The notes under the pieces were generated by a model. That model was not told the origin of the DNA. It did not search any database and saw nothing but the letters and a program-made list of their open reading frames with translations. Positions 1 through 6,333 of a stretch of 13,258 nucleotides of DNA are shown here, piece after piece; positions within the stretch are counted from its first letter, which is position 1, and each line of letters opens with the position of its first letter. The translations under genes were made by a program, and so were the position numbers. This stretch comes from JAOUFP01 sp947085825 (GTDB lineage: Bacteria; Nitrospirota; Thermodesulfovibrionia; Thermodesulfovibrionales; UBA6898). The stretch spans positions 1 to 13,258 of the forward strand of contig CAMTXX010000084.1 of NCBI GenBank assembly GCA_947085825.1, read 5' to 3'.

Positions 1-139
1 CACCATCCGCCCCGGCGACAGCGTGCTGCAACCGCCCCTGGTGCGGCATGTGGAGGTGGCACATTCGGAGGATTTGGAATTGCTGGAGATCACCAGCCCG
101 GCCGAGTTCCCGACCCGCATGGTGGATGCCCCCGCCTGA
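1..139 (+). CDS. C-terminal fragment of a cupin-like protein
   Basis: An open frame enters from the left edge (first full codon at 2) and ends at TGA 137-139, giving 45 residues. It includes RPGD, an LVRHVEVAHSEDLELLEI stretch and a PAEFPTR ending. The alternating beta-type pattern with an R-P-G-D turn near its start, followed by a histidine and an acidic strand, is what the end of a small cupin barrel looks like. No catalytic assignment is possible from this piece. GC content and codon use (mostly G or C in third positions) differ sharply from every gene after about base 270, so this fragment probably belongs to another genome joined at the tRNA. The cupin call is a pattern judgement; that the frame is coding is fairly safe. 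Confidence 0.5.
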   Translation, partial: TIRPGDSVLQPPLVRHVEVAHSEDLELLEITSPAEFPTRMVDAPA

Positions 140-182
140 CCCGGTTCCCCCGGGACGGATTCTGCGCTAGGCTGTGCGCCGC

Positions 183-269
183 GCGGGCGTGGTGGAACTG
201 GTAGACGCGCCGGACTCAAAATCCGGTGAGGGCAACCTCGTGAGAGTTCGATTCTCTCCATCGGCACCA
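183..269 (+). tRNA. tRNA-Leu (CAA), acceptor stem mismatched
   Basis: The cloverleaf is visible. The acceptor 5' strand is 183-189. The D arm has the class II leucine-type GGTAGAC. The anticodon stem is 210-214/222-226, with loop CTCAAAA and anticodon CAA at 217-219. A long variable arm pairs GAGG with CCTC. The T arm is 242-246/254-258 with loop TTCGATT, then acceptor 3' strand 259-265, A266 and an encoded CCA at 267-269. The acceptor stem is not a clean helix: 185-263 is G-G, 188-260 is C-A and 187-261 is a G-T wobble. The 5' strand GCGGGCG would expect CGTCCGC, while the 3' strand CATCGGC would expect GCCGATG. The two halves therefore look like different tRNA-Leu genes. Confidence 0.85.
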
Positions 270-280
270 ATAAATTATTT

Positions 281-425
281 GTAACTGCTTAGGTGGATAG
301 TCTGTAGGTGTTTAGTCTGTCAGCAACTGAAAAACACCGGATAGGGCACGCTTCGCACCCCTTATTTCCGATCGTTTTTGGCTAACAGACTACAGTCTAA
401 TAGTCTAAACAACCTGAGTAGTTAC
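281..425. repeat. Imperfect inverted repeat between tRNA-Leu and metG
   Basis: The arms at 281-320 and 385-425 are imperfect reverse complements. The outer ends GTAACT/AGTTAC and inner ends TAGTCTGT/ACAGACTA match best. Each arm is made of roughly seven-base units of the type TAGTCTG (left) or ACAGACT/ACAGTCT (right). The right arm ends three bases from the metG stop codon. The roughly 64-base middle has no open frame of note. It is the first of the heptamer-based elements in this window and could form a long hairpin acting as a bidirectional terminator between the converging tRNA and metG; that role is a guess. Confidence 0.55.
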
Positions 426-427
426 AA

Positions 428-2464
428 TTATTTTATCTTCGCCCCTTCTTCAACATCTTTTTCCGGCATCAGGATGACCGGAACACCATCTGAGCCTGTT
501 GCAGCAAGGATCATGCCGTTGGACTCAACACCCATAAGCTTTGCGGGCTGGAGGTTCGTTGCCACGACGATCTTTTTTCCCACAAGGTCTTCAGGCGTGT
601 AGGCCTTGCCAAGCCCTGCCACGATCTGTCTTTCTTCCCCTGTATTTACCTGGAGTTTTATAAGCTTGTCGGATTTCTTTACCCGTTCTGCACTCAGCAC
701 CTTGCCGATCTTCAGCTCGACCTTTGCAAAGTCGCCGATGGTTATCAGATTCTGCGCTTCGGTTTTTTCTTCTTCTGGTTTTGCTTCTGTTTTATTTTCT
801 TCCATGTCCACCTTTCTGTCTTTTTCGATCCTCGGGAAAAGCTGCTCGCCCTTTGAGATTTTGATGTCATAGCCGGGATTCCATTCCCAGTCAAAGGCCT
901 CAGGCTTATTCTCACTGCTTTCTGACGCTGCCTCAGAAAGGCTTTTTGCAGTCTCCTCAGTAAGCGACCTCAGGCCGAGTTGGGCCCACATTTTCTCAGC
1001 AGTCTCCGGCATGAAAGGATAGAGCAATACAGAGGTAAGGCGCAGGGCATTCCAAAGCTCAAAGATAACAACCTTAAGGGAAGCAGGTTCGGTCTTTGCG
1101 AGCTTCCAGGGTTCTGTCCTGGCTATGTAATTGTTGGCCGCCCTTACCATGTCCCATATATTATCAAGAATTATATTGAGCCTCAGATGGGCCCAGTTAA
1201 GCTCATCATGGACATTATTCGATGCTGTAATACACTGCTGCGGAAGCTCACTTGCTTCGCTGGTATATGAGGCCGGTTTTGCGACCACGCCGCCAAAGTA
1301 TTTCTCAGCCATCGCAAGGAATCTGCTTAAGAGATTACCAAGGTCATTTGCAAGGTCTGTATTTATCCTGTTTATAAGTGCCTGCTCAGAGAAATCTCCA
1401 TCAAGGCCGAAAGGCACTTCCCTGAAGAGGAAGTATCTGAAGGCGTCAACACCGTATCTGTCCGCCATAACGTTTGGGTCTACTGCATTGCCGACTGACT
1501 TTGACATCTTTCTGCCGTCAACAGTCCACCAGCCATGAGCAAAGATATTGCCCGGAAGCGGAAAGTTCAAAGCCATCAGCATAGTAGACCAGTATACAGC
1601 ATGAGTGGTGAGTATGTCTTTGCCGACCAGATGATGGGATGCAGGCCACCAATCCAGTGATGAGTGATGAGTGATGAGTGATGAGTTTTCATCCTTTAAC
1701 CCATTACCCATTACCCATAACCCATTACCGCCTTTAGTAAGATACTTTGTTGCCGAGAAATAATTGACGAGTGCATCAAACCAGACATAGGTGACGAAAT
1801 TCCCGTCAAACGGCAGAGGGATACCCCAGGCAAGCCGCTGTTTGGGCCTGGAGATGCAGAGGTCCCCGAGCGTGTTATGCCTCAGGAAGCCGAGGACTTC
1901 GTTCCTGCGGGTCTCAGGCAGGATATAATCCGGGTTCTGCTCTATATGTTTTATCAATCTTTCCTGATATTTCGACATCAGAAAGAAATAGTTTTCTTCA
2001 TGTATCTGCTCCACAGGCCGTCCGCAGTCAGGACAATTCCCGCTGACAAGGTCTTTTTCCGTCCAAAACCTCTCATCCGGCGTGCAGTACCATCCTGCAT
2101 ATGACATCTTCTCTATCTCCCCTTTATCTAGGAGCATCTGAAGGAGGCCCTGCACAGTCTTTTTATGTTCTGTATCCGTGGTGCGTATGAAGGCATCACT
2201 TGATATGTTCAGCTTCTTCCAGAGGGACTTGAAGTTTTCTACCATTAGGTCTGCCTGCTCTTTTGGCGCGCGGCCCTTTTCCTGTGCCGCCTTTTCAACC
2301 TTCCGGCCATGCTCGTCTGTTCCGGTGAGGAAAAAAACCTCGTTGCCGAGGAGCCTGTTATAGCGTGCCAGAATGTCCGCTGCAACAGTGGTGTAGGCGT
2401 GTCCGATATGCGGAATATCATTCACATAATAGATGGGGGTTGTTACATAAAACCGCTTATTCAT
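428..2464 (-). CDS. metG: Methionyl-tRNA synthetase with C-terminal tRNA-binding domain
   Basis: A 678-residue class I aminoacyl-tRNA synthetase that charges tRNA-Met with methionine in the cytoplasm. HIGH is at residues 19-22 and KMSKS near 318-322. The connective domain has YCTPDERF followed by CPDCGRP, a metal-knuckle region in which the second ligand position is Asp rather than Cys. The anticodon-binding helical domain follows, and residues from about 571 to the end form an EMAP/Trbp111-type tRNA-binding domain (GDFAKVELKIGKV). The frame stays open 49 codons further upstream, but that stretch is the ricT coding region read in another frame. The ATG at 2464 starts the conserved MNKRFYVTTPIYYVN and overlaps the ricT end by 8 bases, implying translational coupling. 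Residues about 243-270 are a non-native insert (GGNGLWVMGNGLKD to LITHHSS) encoded by a heptamer element. Confidence 0.97.
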   Translation of the reverse strand: MNKRFYVTTPIYYVNDIPHIGHAYTTVAADILARYNRLLGNEVFFLTGTDEHGRKVEKAAQEKGRAPKEQADLMVENFKSLWKKLNISSDAFIRTTDTEHKKTVQGLLQMLLDKGEIEKMSYAGWYCTPDERFWTEKDLVSGNCPDCGRPVEQIHEENYFFLMSKYQERLIKHIEQNPDYILPETRRNEVLGFLRHNTLGDLCISRPKQRLAWGIPLPFDGNFVTYVWFDALVNYFSATKYLTKGGNGLWVMGNGLKDENSSLITHHSSLDWWPASHHLVGKDILTTHAVYWSTMLMALNFPLPGNIFAHGWWTVDGRKMSKSVGNAVDPNVMADRYGVDAFRYFLFREVPFGLDGDFSEQALINRINTDLANDLGNLLSRFLAMAEKYFGGVVAKPASYTSEASELPQQCITASNNVHDELNWAHLRLNIILDNIWDMVRAANNYIARTEPWKLAKTEPASLKVVIFELWNALRLTSVLLYPFMPETAEKMWAQLGLRSLTEETAKSLSEAASESSENKPEAFDWEWNPGYDIKISKGEQLFPRIEKDRKVDMEENKTEAKPEEEKTEAQNLITIGDFAKVELKIGKVLSAERVKKSDKLIKLQVNTGEERQIVAGLGKAYTPEDLVGKKIVVATNLQPAKLMGVESNGMILAATGSDGVPVILMPEKDVEEGAKIK
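1656..1736. repeat. Heptamer composite element inside metG
   Basis: On the coding strand the element is GGTAATGGG followed by TTATGGG/TAATGGG units, the linker TTAAAGGAT, then about four TCATCAC units. It starts with the boundary motif AAAGGCGGT (plus strand ACCGCCTTT). It encodes the insert between NYFSATKYLTK and DWWPA in MetG. Known MetRS sequences have only a short loop here. The frame is preserved. The same architecture recurs in holB and twice in the activase. Confidence 0.85.
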
Positions 2465-3329
2465 CCTTTTTAGGACCCTTCCGCCTGCGCCTTCTTCTTC
2501 TTTTTCTCTTTGCCTCTTCCTGCTGCGGCTCGACTTTTTTCTCAGGGGCTGCCGGAAGATTTTCTGCTTTTTGATCAACCGGGCGGCAAACAATCTCAGA
2601 TGATAACACATCCAATGGTCCGCCGTCAGCCTCTATTGCTTCGCTGTGTTCGGTACTGGTGACTTTTTTCATGGCTTTTCTGTAGTCTGCGGCGGTTTCG
2701 TTCTCATTATATTCATAACCGAGGCAGCACATCAGCCTGCTGCAGGTGCCTGAAAGCTTGCCTGTATTCAGGGAAAGGTCCTGCTGTTTCGCCATCTTTA
2801 TAGAGATCGGTTCAAAGGAGGTCAGAAAAAGCCTGCAGCATAATTCCTTCCCGCAGATTCCAAGCCCACCGATGAGCTTGGCCTGATCACGTACGCCGAT
2901 CTGCCTCATCTCTATCCTTGTCTTGAACCTGGAGGCAAGGTCCTTGACCAGTTCCCTGAAATCTATTCTGCCGTCTGCTGTAAAGTAAAATATGATTCTT
3001 TTCCTGTCAAGCGAGACCTCTGAGCTGACGAGTTTCATCGGCAGTCCCCTTGTCATTATCCGTTCATAGCAAAAACTCCTGGCCTCTTTCCCCAATTTTT
3101 CATTCTCCTCGTTTTGGCGCAGGTCTTCCTCATTCGCCGGACGCAGGATCTTTTTGAGTTCCTTTGAATGTTTTTCGACAAAATGAGCGCCAACCGCCAC
3201 GTTCCCGAGGCTGAGGCCGAGCTCCGATTCAATTATGACCCGGTCGCCTTTACGAATTCCAAGGTCGTTTGTTTCAAAATCATATATTTTCCCGCAGCTT
3301 TTGAATCTGATCCCTACAACATTCGGCAT
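2457..3329 (-). CDS. ricT: RicT/YaaT-type PSP1-domain protein
   Basis: A 290-residue PSP1-domain protein. In Bacillus subtilis, RicT (YaaT) joins RicA and RicF in an Fe-S complex that stimulates RNase Y processing and affects development; here only RicT is visible. The conserved core holds GLGICGKELCC (Cys159, 164, 165) and LSGTCSRLMCCLGYE (Cys196, 201, 202), the cysteine-rich signature expected for Fe-S binding. Residues after about 215 are low complexity and end in a very basic tail (KRKRRRRRRRKG), perhaps for RNA or nucleoid binding. The start MPNVVGIRFK is 1 base downstream of the holB stop, and the end overlaps the metG start by 8 bases, so the three genes are probably co-translated. Outside the tail the family assignment is firm; the exact role in this organism is inferred. 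Confidence 0.92.
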   Translation of the reverse strand: MPNVVGIRFKSCGKIYDFETNDLGIRKGDRVIIESELGLSLGNVAVGAHFVEKHSKELKKILRPANEEDLRQNEENEKLGKEARSFCYERIMTRGLPMKLVSSEVSLDRKRIIFYFTADGRIDFRELVKDLASRFKTRIEMRQIGVRDQAKLIGGLGICGKELCCRLFLTSFEPISIKMAKQQDLSLNTGKLSGTCSRLMCCLGYEYNENETAADYRKAMKKVTSTEHSEAIEADGGPLDVLSSEIVCRPVDQKAENLPAAPEKKVEPQQEEAKRKRRRRRRRKGPKKDE

Positions 3330-3330
3330 C

Positions 3331-4365
3331 TCAAATTACCAGTCCTTTTCTTAATAATGACGCAGTATAGTTCCATGTAATTGATTTGTTCAGGTTGAAC
3401 ATGAGCAGTCCTTTTACAGAGGACAATTCCTTGTACATATTTATTATAACCTGCAAGTCTGTAGATTTTCCCAATTTACAGGCATATTCCCTGAGGTCCG
3501 GGCTGATAAGCTGTGATCTCTCACCGGCCATCCTGAAGACCGCGGCATCCCGTATCAGGATCAGGACATATTCAAACCATCTGTCCATCTCTTCCCGTGA
3601 GGCCCAACTGTCTTTTTCAGCATTAAGCATGCCCTTAAGAAGACGGCTGAACCACGTGATTTCCTCTTTAAGGTCTGATAAAAGTGCAAGCCCGGGCTTT
3701 CCCAGCGATAGCAATGCCAGTGGTTCAAGCTCTGAGTCGGGCACTTTTCCCCTGAGGACCTGTTTGCAGGATTCAAGAGAAAGGGTGACGAAATTCACCC
3801 GTGAGCAACGCGACCTTATGGTGGCCGGAAGACGGTCAGGCCGCGAAGAGATCAGGATTATCACACTGTCCTGAGGCGGCTCTTCGAGTGTTTTGAGAAA
3901 TGCGTTTGCTGAGGAAATGTTCATGGTGTCGGCGTCATCCACTATCACGACCTTTTTTCTGCCCTCAAACGGCCTGAAGGAGAGCGCATCATTGATCAGC
4001 CGGATCTCATTTATTTTTATCAGCCGGTCCTCAGGTGAGACCAGCAGCAGGTCAGGATGGCTGCCTGCGTCAATTTTCAAACATGATTCGCATTCATCAC
4101 AAGCATCAATGGGTGATGAGTGATGAGTAATGAGTGATGAGTCTGATTCCGGGATTTTTATGTCCTTTAACCCATTACCCATTACCCATAACCCATTACC
4201 GCCTTTCAGGCAGTTCAGCGCTTTTGCAAAATTGATGGCGGTCAGTTTCTTGCCTATGCCGGGCTCTCCGCTGAAGATATATGAACCGGCAAGCCTCCGG
4301 CGTTTTAGAATTCCGGTGAGAATTTCGATCGCCTTTTCCTGCCCTATTATCTCTGCAAGTGACAT
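3331..4365 (-). CDS. holB: DNA polymerase III delta' subunit
   Basis: A 344-residue clamp-loader subunit of the AAA+ family, placed after tmk as in many bacteria. Residues 1-50 carry IIGQEKAIEIL and a P-loop GEPGIGKK (33-40) with Lys where Ser/Thr is usual, in line with delta' often being a poor ATPase. A four-cysteine zinc module follows (Cys52, then Cys89, 92 and 95 in CDECESC). Next come the DEAD-box-like VVIVDDAD, LKTLEEPP and the SRC motif (SRCSRV) typical of clamp-loader subunits. Residues about 54-85 are foreign to the family: GGNGLWVMGNGLKD and SSLITHHSS from a heptamer element, inserted between the first and second zinc cysteines. There are 6 bases between the tmk stop and this start. 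Confidence 0.95.
   Translation of the reverse strand: MSLAEIIGQEKAIEILTGILKRRRLAGSYIFSGEPGIGKKLTAINFAKALNCLKGGNGLWVMGNGLKDIKIPESDSSLITHHSSPIDACDECESCLKIDAGSHPDLLLVSPEDRLIKINEIRLINDALSFRPFEGRKKVVIVDDADTMNISSANAFLKTLEEPPQDSVIILISSRPDRLPATIRSRCSRVNFVTLSLESCKQVLRGKVPDSELEPLALLSLGKPGLALLSDLKEEITWFSRLLKGMLNAEKDSWASREEMDRWFEYVLILIRDAAVFRMAGERSQLISPDLREYACKLGKSTDLQVIINMYKELSSVKGLLMFNLNKSITWNYTASLLRKGLVI
4111..4206. repeat. Heptamer composite element inside holB
   Basis: Coding strand: boundary AAAGGCGGT, then TAATGGG-type units in the same order as in metG (TAATGGG, TTATGGG, TAATGGG, TAATGGG), linker TTAAAGGAC, an extra stretch encoding IKIPESD, then TCATCAC/TCATTAC units. It translates in frame to about 32 residues between Cys52 and Cys89 of delta'. 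The first array is identical in unit order to the metG copy. Confidence 0.85.
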
Positions 4366-4371
4366 GCGCCC

Positions 4372-5004
4372 TTACCGGTTCTGCTGTTCTAAGAACTCTG
4401 ATATTATTTTTATCACTTCCTGATGCACCTCATCCAGACTCCCTGAACAGTCAACAACTTTCACCCGTCCGGGCTCCCTGGCTGCTATCTGGATAAACCC
4501 TTTTCGGACTTTTTCATGAAAGGATATATCTTCAAGCTCAAGGCGGTCGCTTTTACCGAGTTCTTTGTTTCGCGCAAGGCCTGTCCTCACATCTATATCA
4601 AGCAAAATGGTTATATCAGGCCGCAGTTTTTTGGTTGCCAGCATATCAAGGGAGTCAATGAGTTGCAGATCGAGGCCTCTTGCAAAGCCTTGGTAAGCAA
4701 CCGTAGAATCGCTGAAACGGTCTGTAATTACAACATCGCCTCTTTCGAGCGCAGGCCCTATGACCTCTTTTATGTGCTGGACCCGCGCGGCGTTATAAAG
4801 GAGAAGCTCTGTCACGTGGTCCATCTCTTTGCTCTCTATCGAAAGGAGGAGTTCCCGTATCTTCAGGCTTATCCGTGTCCCGCCCGGTTCCATAGTTTGG
4901 ATTACCCGGCGTCCTTTTTCTCTCAGATATTCCGCAAGCAGCTTTGCCTGTGTGGACTTGCCAGTGCCTTCTATCCCCTCGAATGCTATAAAAACACCCT
5001 TCAT
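4372..5004 (-). CDS. tmk: Thymidylate kinase
   Basis: A 210-residue dTMP kinase (dTMP + ATP to dTDP + ADP), the normal family length. The Walker A motif GIEGTGKST is at residues 10-18, EPGGT at 40-43, the DRF motif at 95-97 followed by DSTVAYQG, and a LID-region Arg in KSDRLE. It carries no heptamer insert, unlike its neighbours holB and metG. The ATG at 5004 starts the conserved MKGVFIAFEGIEG; upstream is a modest GAGG ribosome site about 8 bases away. A 136-base gap separates it from the upstream methyltransferase-fold gene, so it may have its own promoter, though I see no convincing one. With holB directly downstream it links nucleotide supply and replication. Confidence 0.96.
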   Translation of the reverse strand: MKGVFIAFEGIEGTGKSTQAKLLAEYLREKGRRVIQTMEPGGTRISLKIRELLLSIESKEMDHVTELLLYNAARVQHIKEVIGPALERGDVVITDRFSDSTVAYQGFARGLDLQLIDSLDMLATKKLRPDITILLDIDVRTGLARNKELGKSDRLELEDISFHEKVRKGFIQIAAREPGRVKVVDCSGSLDEVHQEVIKIISEFLEQQNR

Positions 5005-5019
5005 CCTAAAAACCTCAGT

Positions 5020-5124
5020 TGGCCACGGATGACCAAAAGTAGGCGCTTAAGCACAAAAAGGTGATTCACTTTGTTTGTATAAGTCTTTGAAGTATCTGTG
5101 TAAATCTGTGTAAATCTCTGGCTA
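5020..5124. repeat. Degenerate intergenic repeat upstream of tmk
   Basis: The 136-base gap before tmk contains GGCCACGGATGAC at its tmk end and TCTGTGTAAA twice in tandem, then TCTCTGGCT, at the other end (5095-5123). The outer parts are roughly inverted (GCCACGGAT versus ATCTCTGGC). I recall similar GTGTAAATCTGTG motifs as dispersed intergenic repeats in environmental genomes. The unit here is ten bases, unlike the heptamer families. Confidence 0.4.
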
Positions 5125-5140
5125 AATGCTTTTTTTAGGT

Positions 5141-6142
5141 TCACAGGCATTCCTCTTTCAGTCTCATAAGAAGCTGGAATATCTTCAGGGTCTCCTCAAC
5201 AGTCCTTCCCCCTGTCCCGCAGGAAGGGGTAAGCAGGATGTTCGATAAGATAAGGTCCCTCGGGATATGAAGGGAAAGCTTTTCTACTCCTTGCCGGAAA
5301 TGTGTTTTGATTGATTCAGGGGTTTCCCCTGCTATCGCCTCTGAGGTCGGGACAATCCCCCAGGCAAGGCAGCCGCCTTTTTCTAAGAAAGCCCTGAATT
5401 CTTCAGGATAAAGCGCGAGCGTGTCGGCATAGTCATAGGCATCGAAGTTGATTATGTCAGGTCCGCATTTGATTACCATAGGCCAGTCAGCATTGCCGCA
5501 GCAATGGATGCCTGCGATACCGCCTTCGCTTTTTATTGCATCAATAAGCTCTTTCAGCAGTCTCATTGCCTCGCTGTCGCTCACTCCAAGATAACCGGAA
5601 CTACCCAGTGCGGAAAGAATCGGCTCATCAATAAATATGATCACCTCATCAGCATGCGGTTTAAACTGGTCGAGCTGCCATCTGGTCTTGGCCTTCAGGA
5701 GCATTAGAGATATCTCCCTGAACTCTTCATCAAAATATACAGGCTTACCTGTATGGTCTTTCAGTCCGAGCGTAAATGTAAGCGGGCCGGTGACGTGGCC
5801 TTTCAGAAGCTTGAAGGTTTTTGTTCTGATCATCTTCAGAAAGGTATGCAGCCCAAGGGCGTAATCCTCTGAAATGGCGATTCTGCTTTCCTCTGTCCAG
5901 CTTTCATAGAACCGCTCAAGTTCGTCAGAACTGTTCTTTTCAACCCAAATGCCCTCTTTCTGTTCATTGATTTTCAGAAAGGGAAGGCCTTCTGAGTACT
6001 GGGGTATCATCAGTTCCTTGAAAGAAAGACCGGGAAGCTGCGGCCAGAAAGGGATATCGAAGGTGTTGAGTATGAGCATGACCGCCTCCTCTGCATTACG
6101 GTGAGGCAGGCTTCCTATCCCTGTTGTTAAAAACGGTTTCAG
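5141..6142 (-). CDS. UroD/MetE-like TIM-barrel protein, probable CTG start
   Basis: A TIM-barrel protein related to the C-terminal half of cobalamin-independent methionine synthase and to uroporphyrinogen decarboxylase. The substrate is unknown; a methyl transfer role is inferred from the fold. The first ATG in frame (6079) gives 312 residues starting MLILNTFDIPFWPQLP, but 21 upstream codons encode KPFLTTGIGSLPHRNAEEAV, which is the expected family N-terminus (TGIGS-PH). No ATG, GTG or TTG precedes it before the in-frame TAA at 6148-6146, so CTG at 6142-6140 is the likely start, with AGAAGGA (6160-6154) 11 bases upstream. From that start, HCCGN (His213, Cys215) and TPSCGTGGR (Cys308) look like zinc ligands; IDEP (Glu173) is the conserved active-site strand. 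The start lies 3 bases after the stop of the small COX24-like gene. Confidence 0.8.
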   Translation of the reverse strand: MKPFLTTGIGSLPHRNAEEAVMLILNTFDIPFWPQLPGLSFKELMIPQYSEGLPFLKINEQKEGIWVEKNSSDELERFYESWTEESRIAISEDYALGLHTFLKMIRTKTFKLLKGHVTGPLTFTLGLKDHTGKPVYFDEEFREISLMLLKAKTRWQLDQFKPHADEVIIFIDEPILSALGSSGYLGVSDSEAMRLLKELIDAIKSEGGIAGIHCCGNADWPMVIKCGPDIINFDAYDYADTLALYPEEFRAFLEKGGCLAWGIVPTSEAIAGETPESIKTHFRQGVEKLSLHIPRDLILSNILLTPSCGTGGRTVEETLKIFQLLMRLKEECL

Positions 6143-6145
6143 CGT

Positions 6146-6241
6146 TTATTTATTCCTTCTTTGATGTTTTGTTTTCTTGAGAAGCTTTTTGTGTTTGTGT
6201 TTGCTCATCTTCTTTTTACGCCATTTTACAACATTACCCAC
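6146..6241 (-). CDS. Small basic COX24/mS38-like protein
   Basis: A 31-residue ORF starting at GTG 6241-6239 and ending TAA 6148-6146. A strong AAGGAGGTGG ribosome site (6255-6246) sits 7 bases upstream of the GTG. The protein reads MGNVVKWRKKKMSKHKHKK and continues LLKKTKHQRRNK; more than half its residues are Lys, Arg or His. The pattern K-M-x-K-H-K-x-K-K-L-x-K matches the AURKAIP1/COX24 domain, known in mitochondria as ribosomal small-subunit protein mS38, with tiny bacterial members annotated under the same domain. A ribosome-associated role is inferred from that. It lies between the activase and the methyltransferase-fold gene and is probably coupled to the latter. Confidence 0.75.
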   Translation of the reverse strand: MGNVVKWRKKKMSKHKHKKLLKKTKHQRRNK

Positions 6242-6263
6242 AAATCCACCTCCTTTTTTTAAA

Positions 6264-6333
6264 TGATACACGATACATGATACACGATGTGTTTCTTATT
6301 CTTTAATCTTGCATCGTGAATCCTGCATCTTGC
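6264..6333. repeat. Heptamer composite element at the end of the activase gene
   Basis: Read on the minus strand: GATGCAG, GATTCAC, GATGCAA units, a linker containing TTAAAGAA, then ATCGTGT, ATCATGT, ATCGTGT units. The activase stop codon (6298-6296) lies in the linker, so the first array encodes its last residues (KMQDSRCKIKE) and the second array is intergenic, just ahead of the ribosome site of the small COX24-like gene. Confidence 0.6.

Noticed and set aside
183..427. Integrative element with its att site in the tRNA-Leu 3' end
   Set aside because: No integrase or second tRNA end copy is seen, and the neighbouring genes are housekeeping; a chimeric join explains the mismatched stem better.
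2465..2611. Upstream extension of the metG frame by 49 codons
   Set aside because: It lies inside ricT in another frame, and the conserved MetRS start is the ATG at 2464.
4372..5004. Heptamer insert in tmk
   Set aside because: The protein has normal family length and motif spacing with no repeat.
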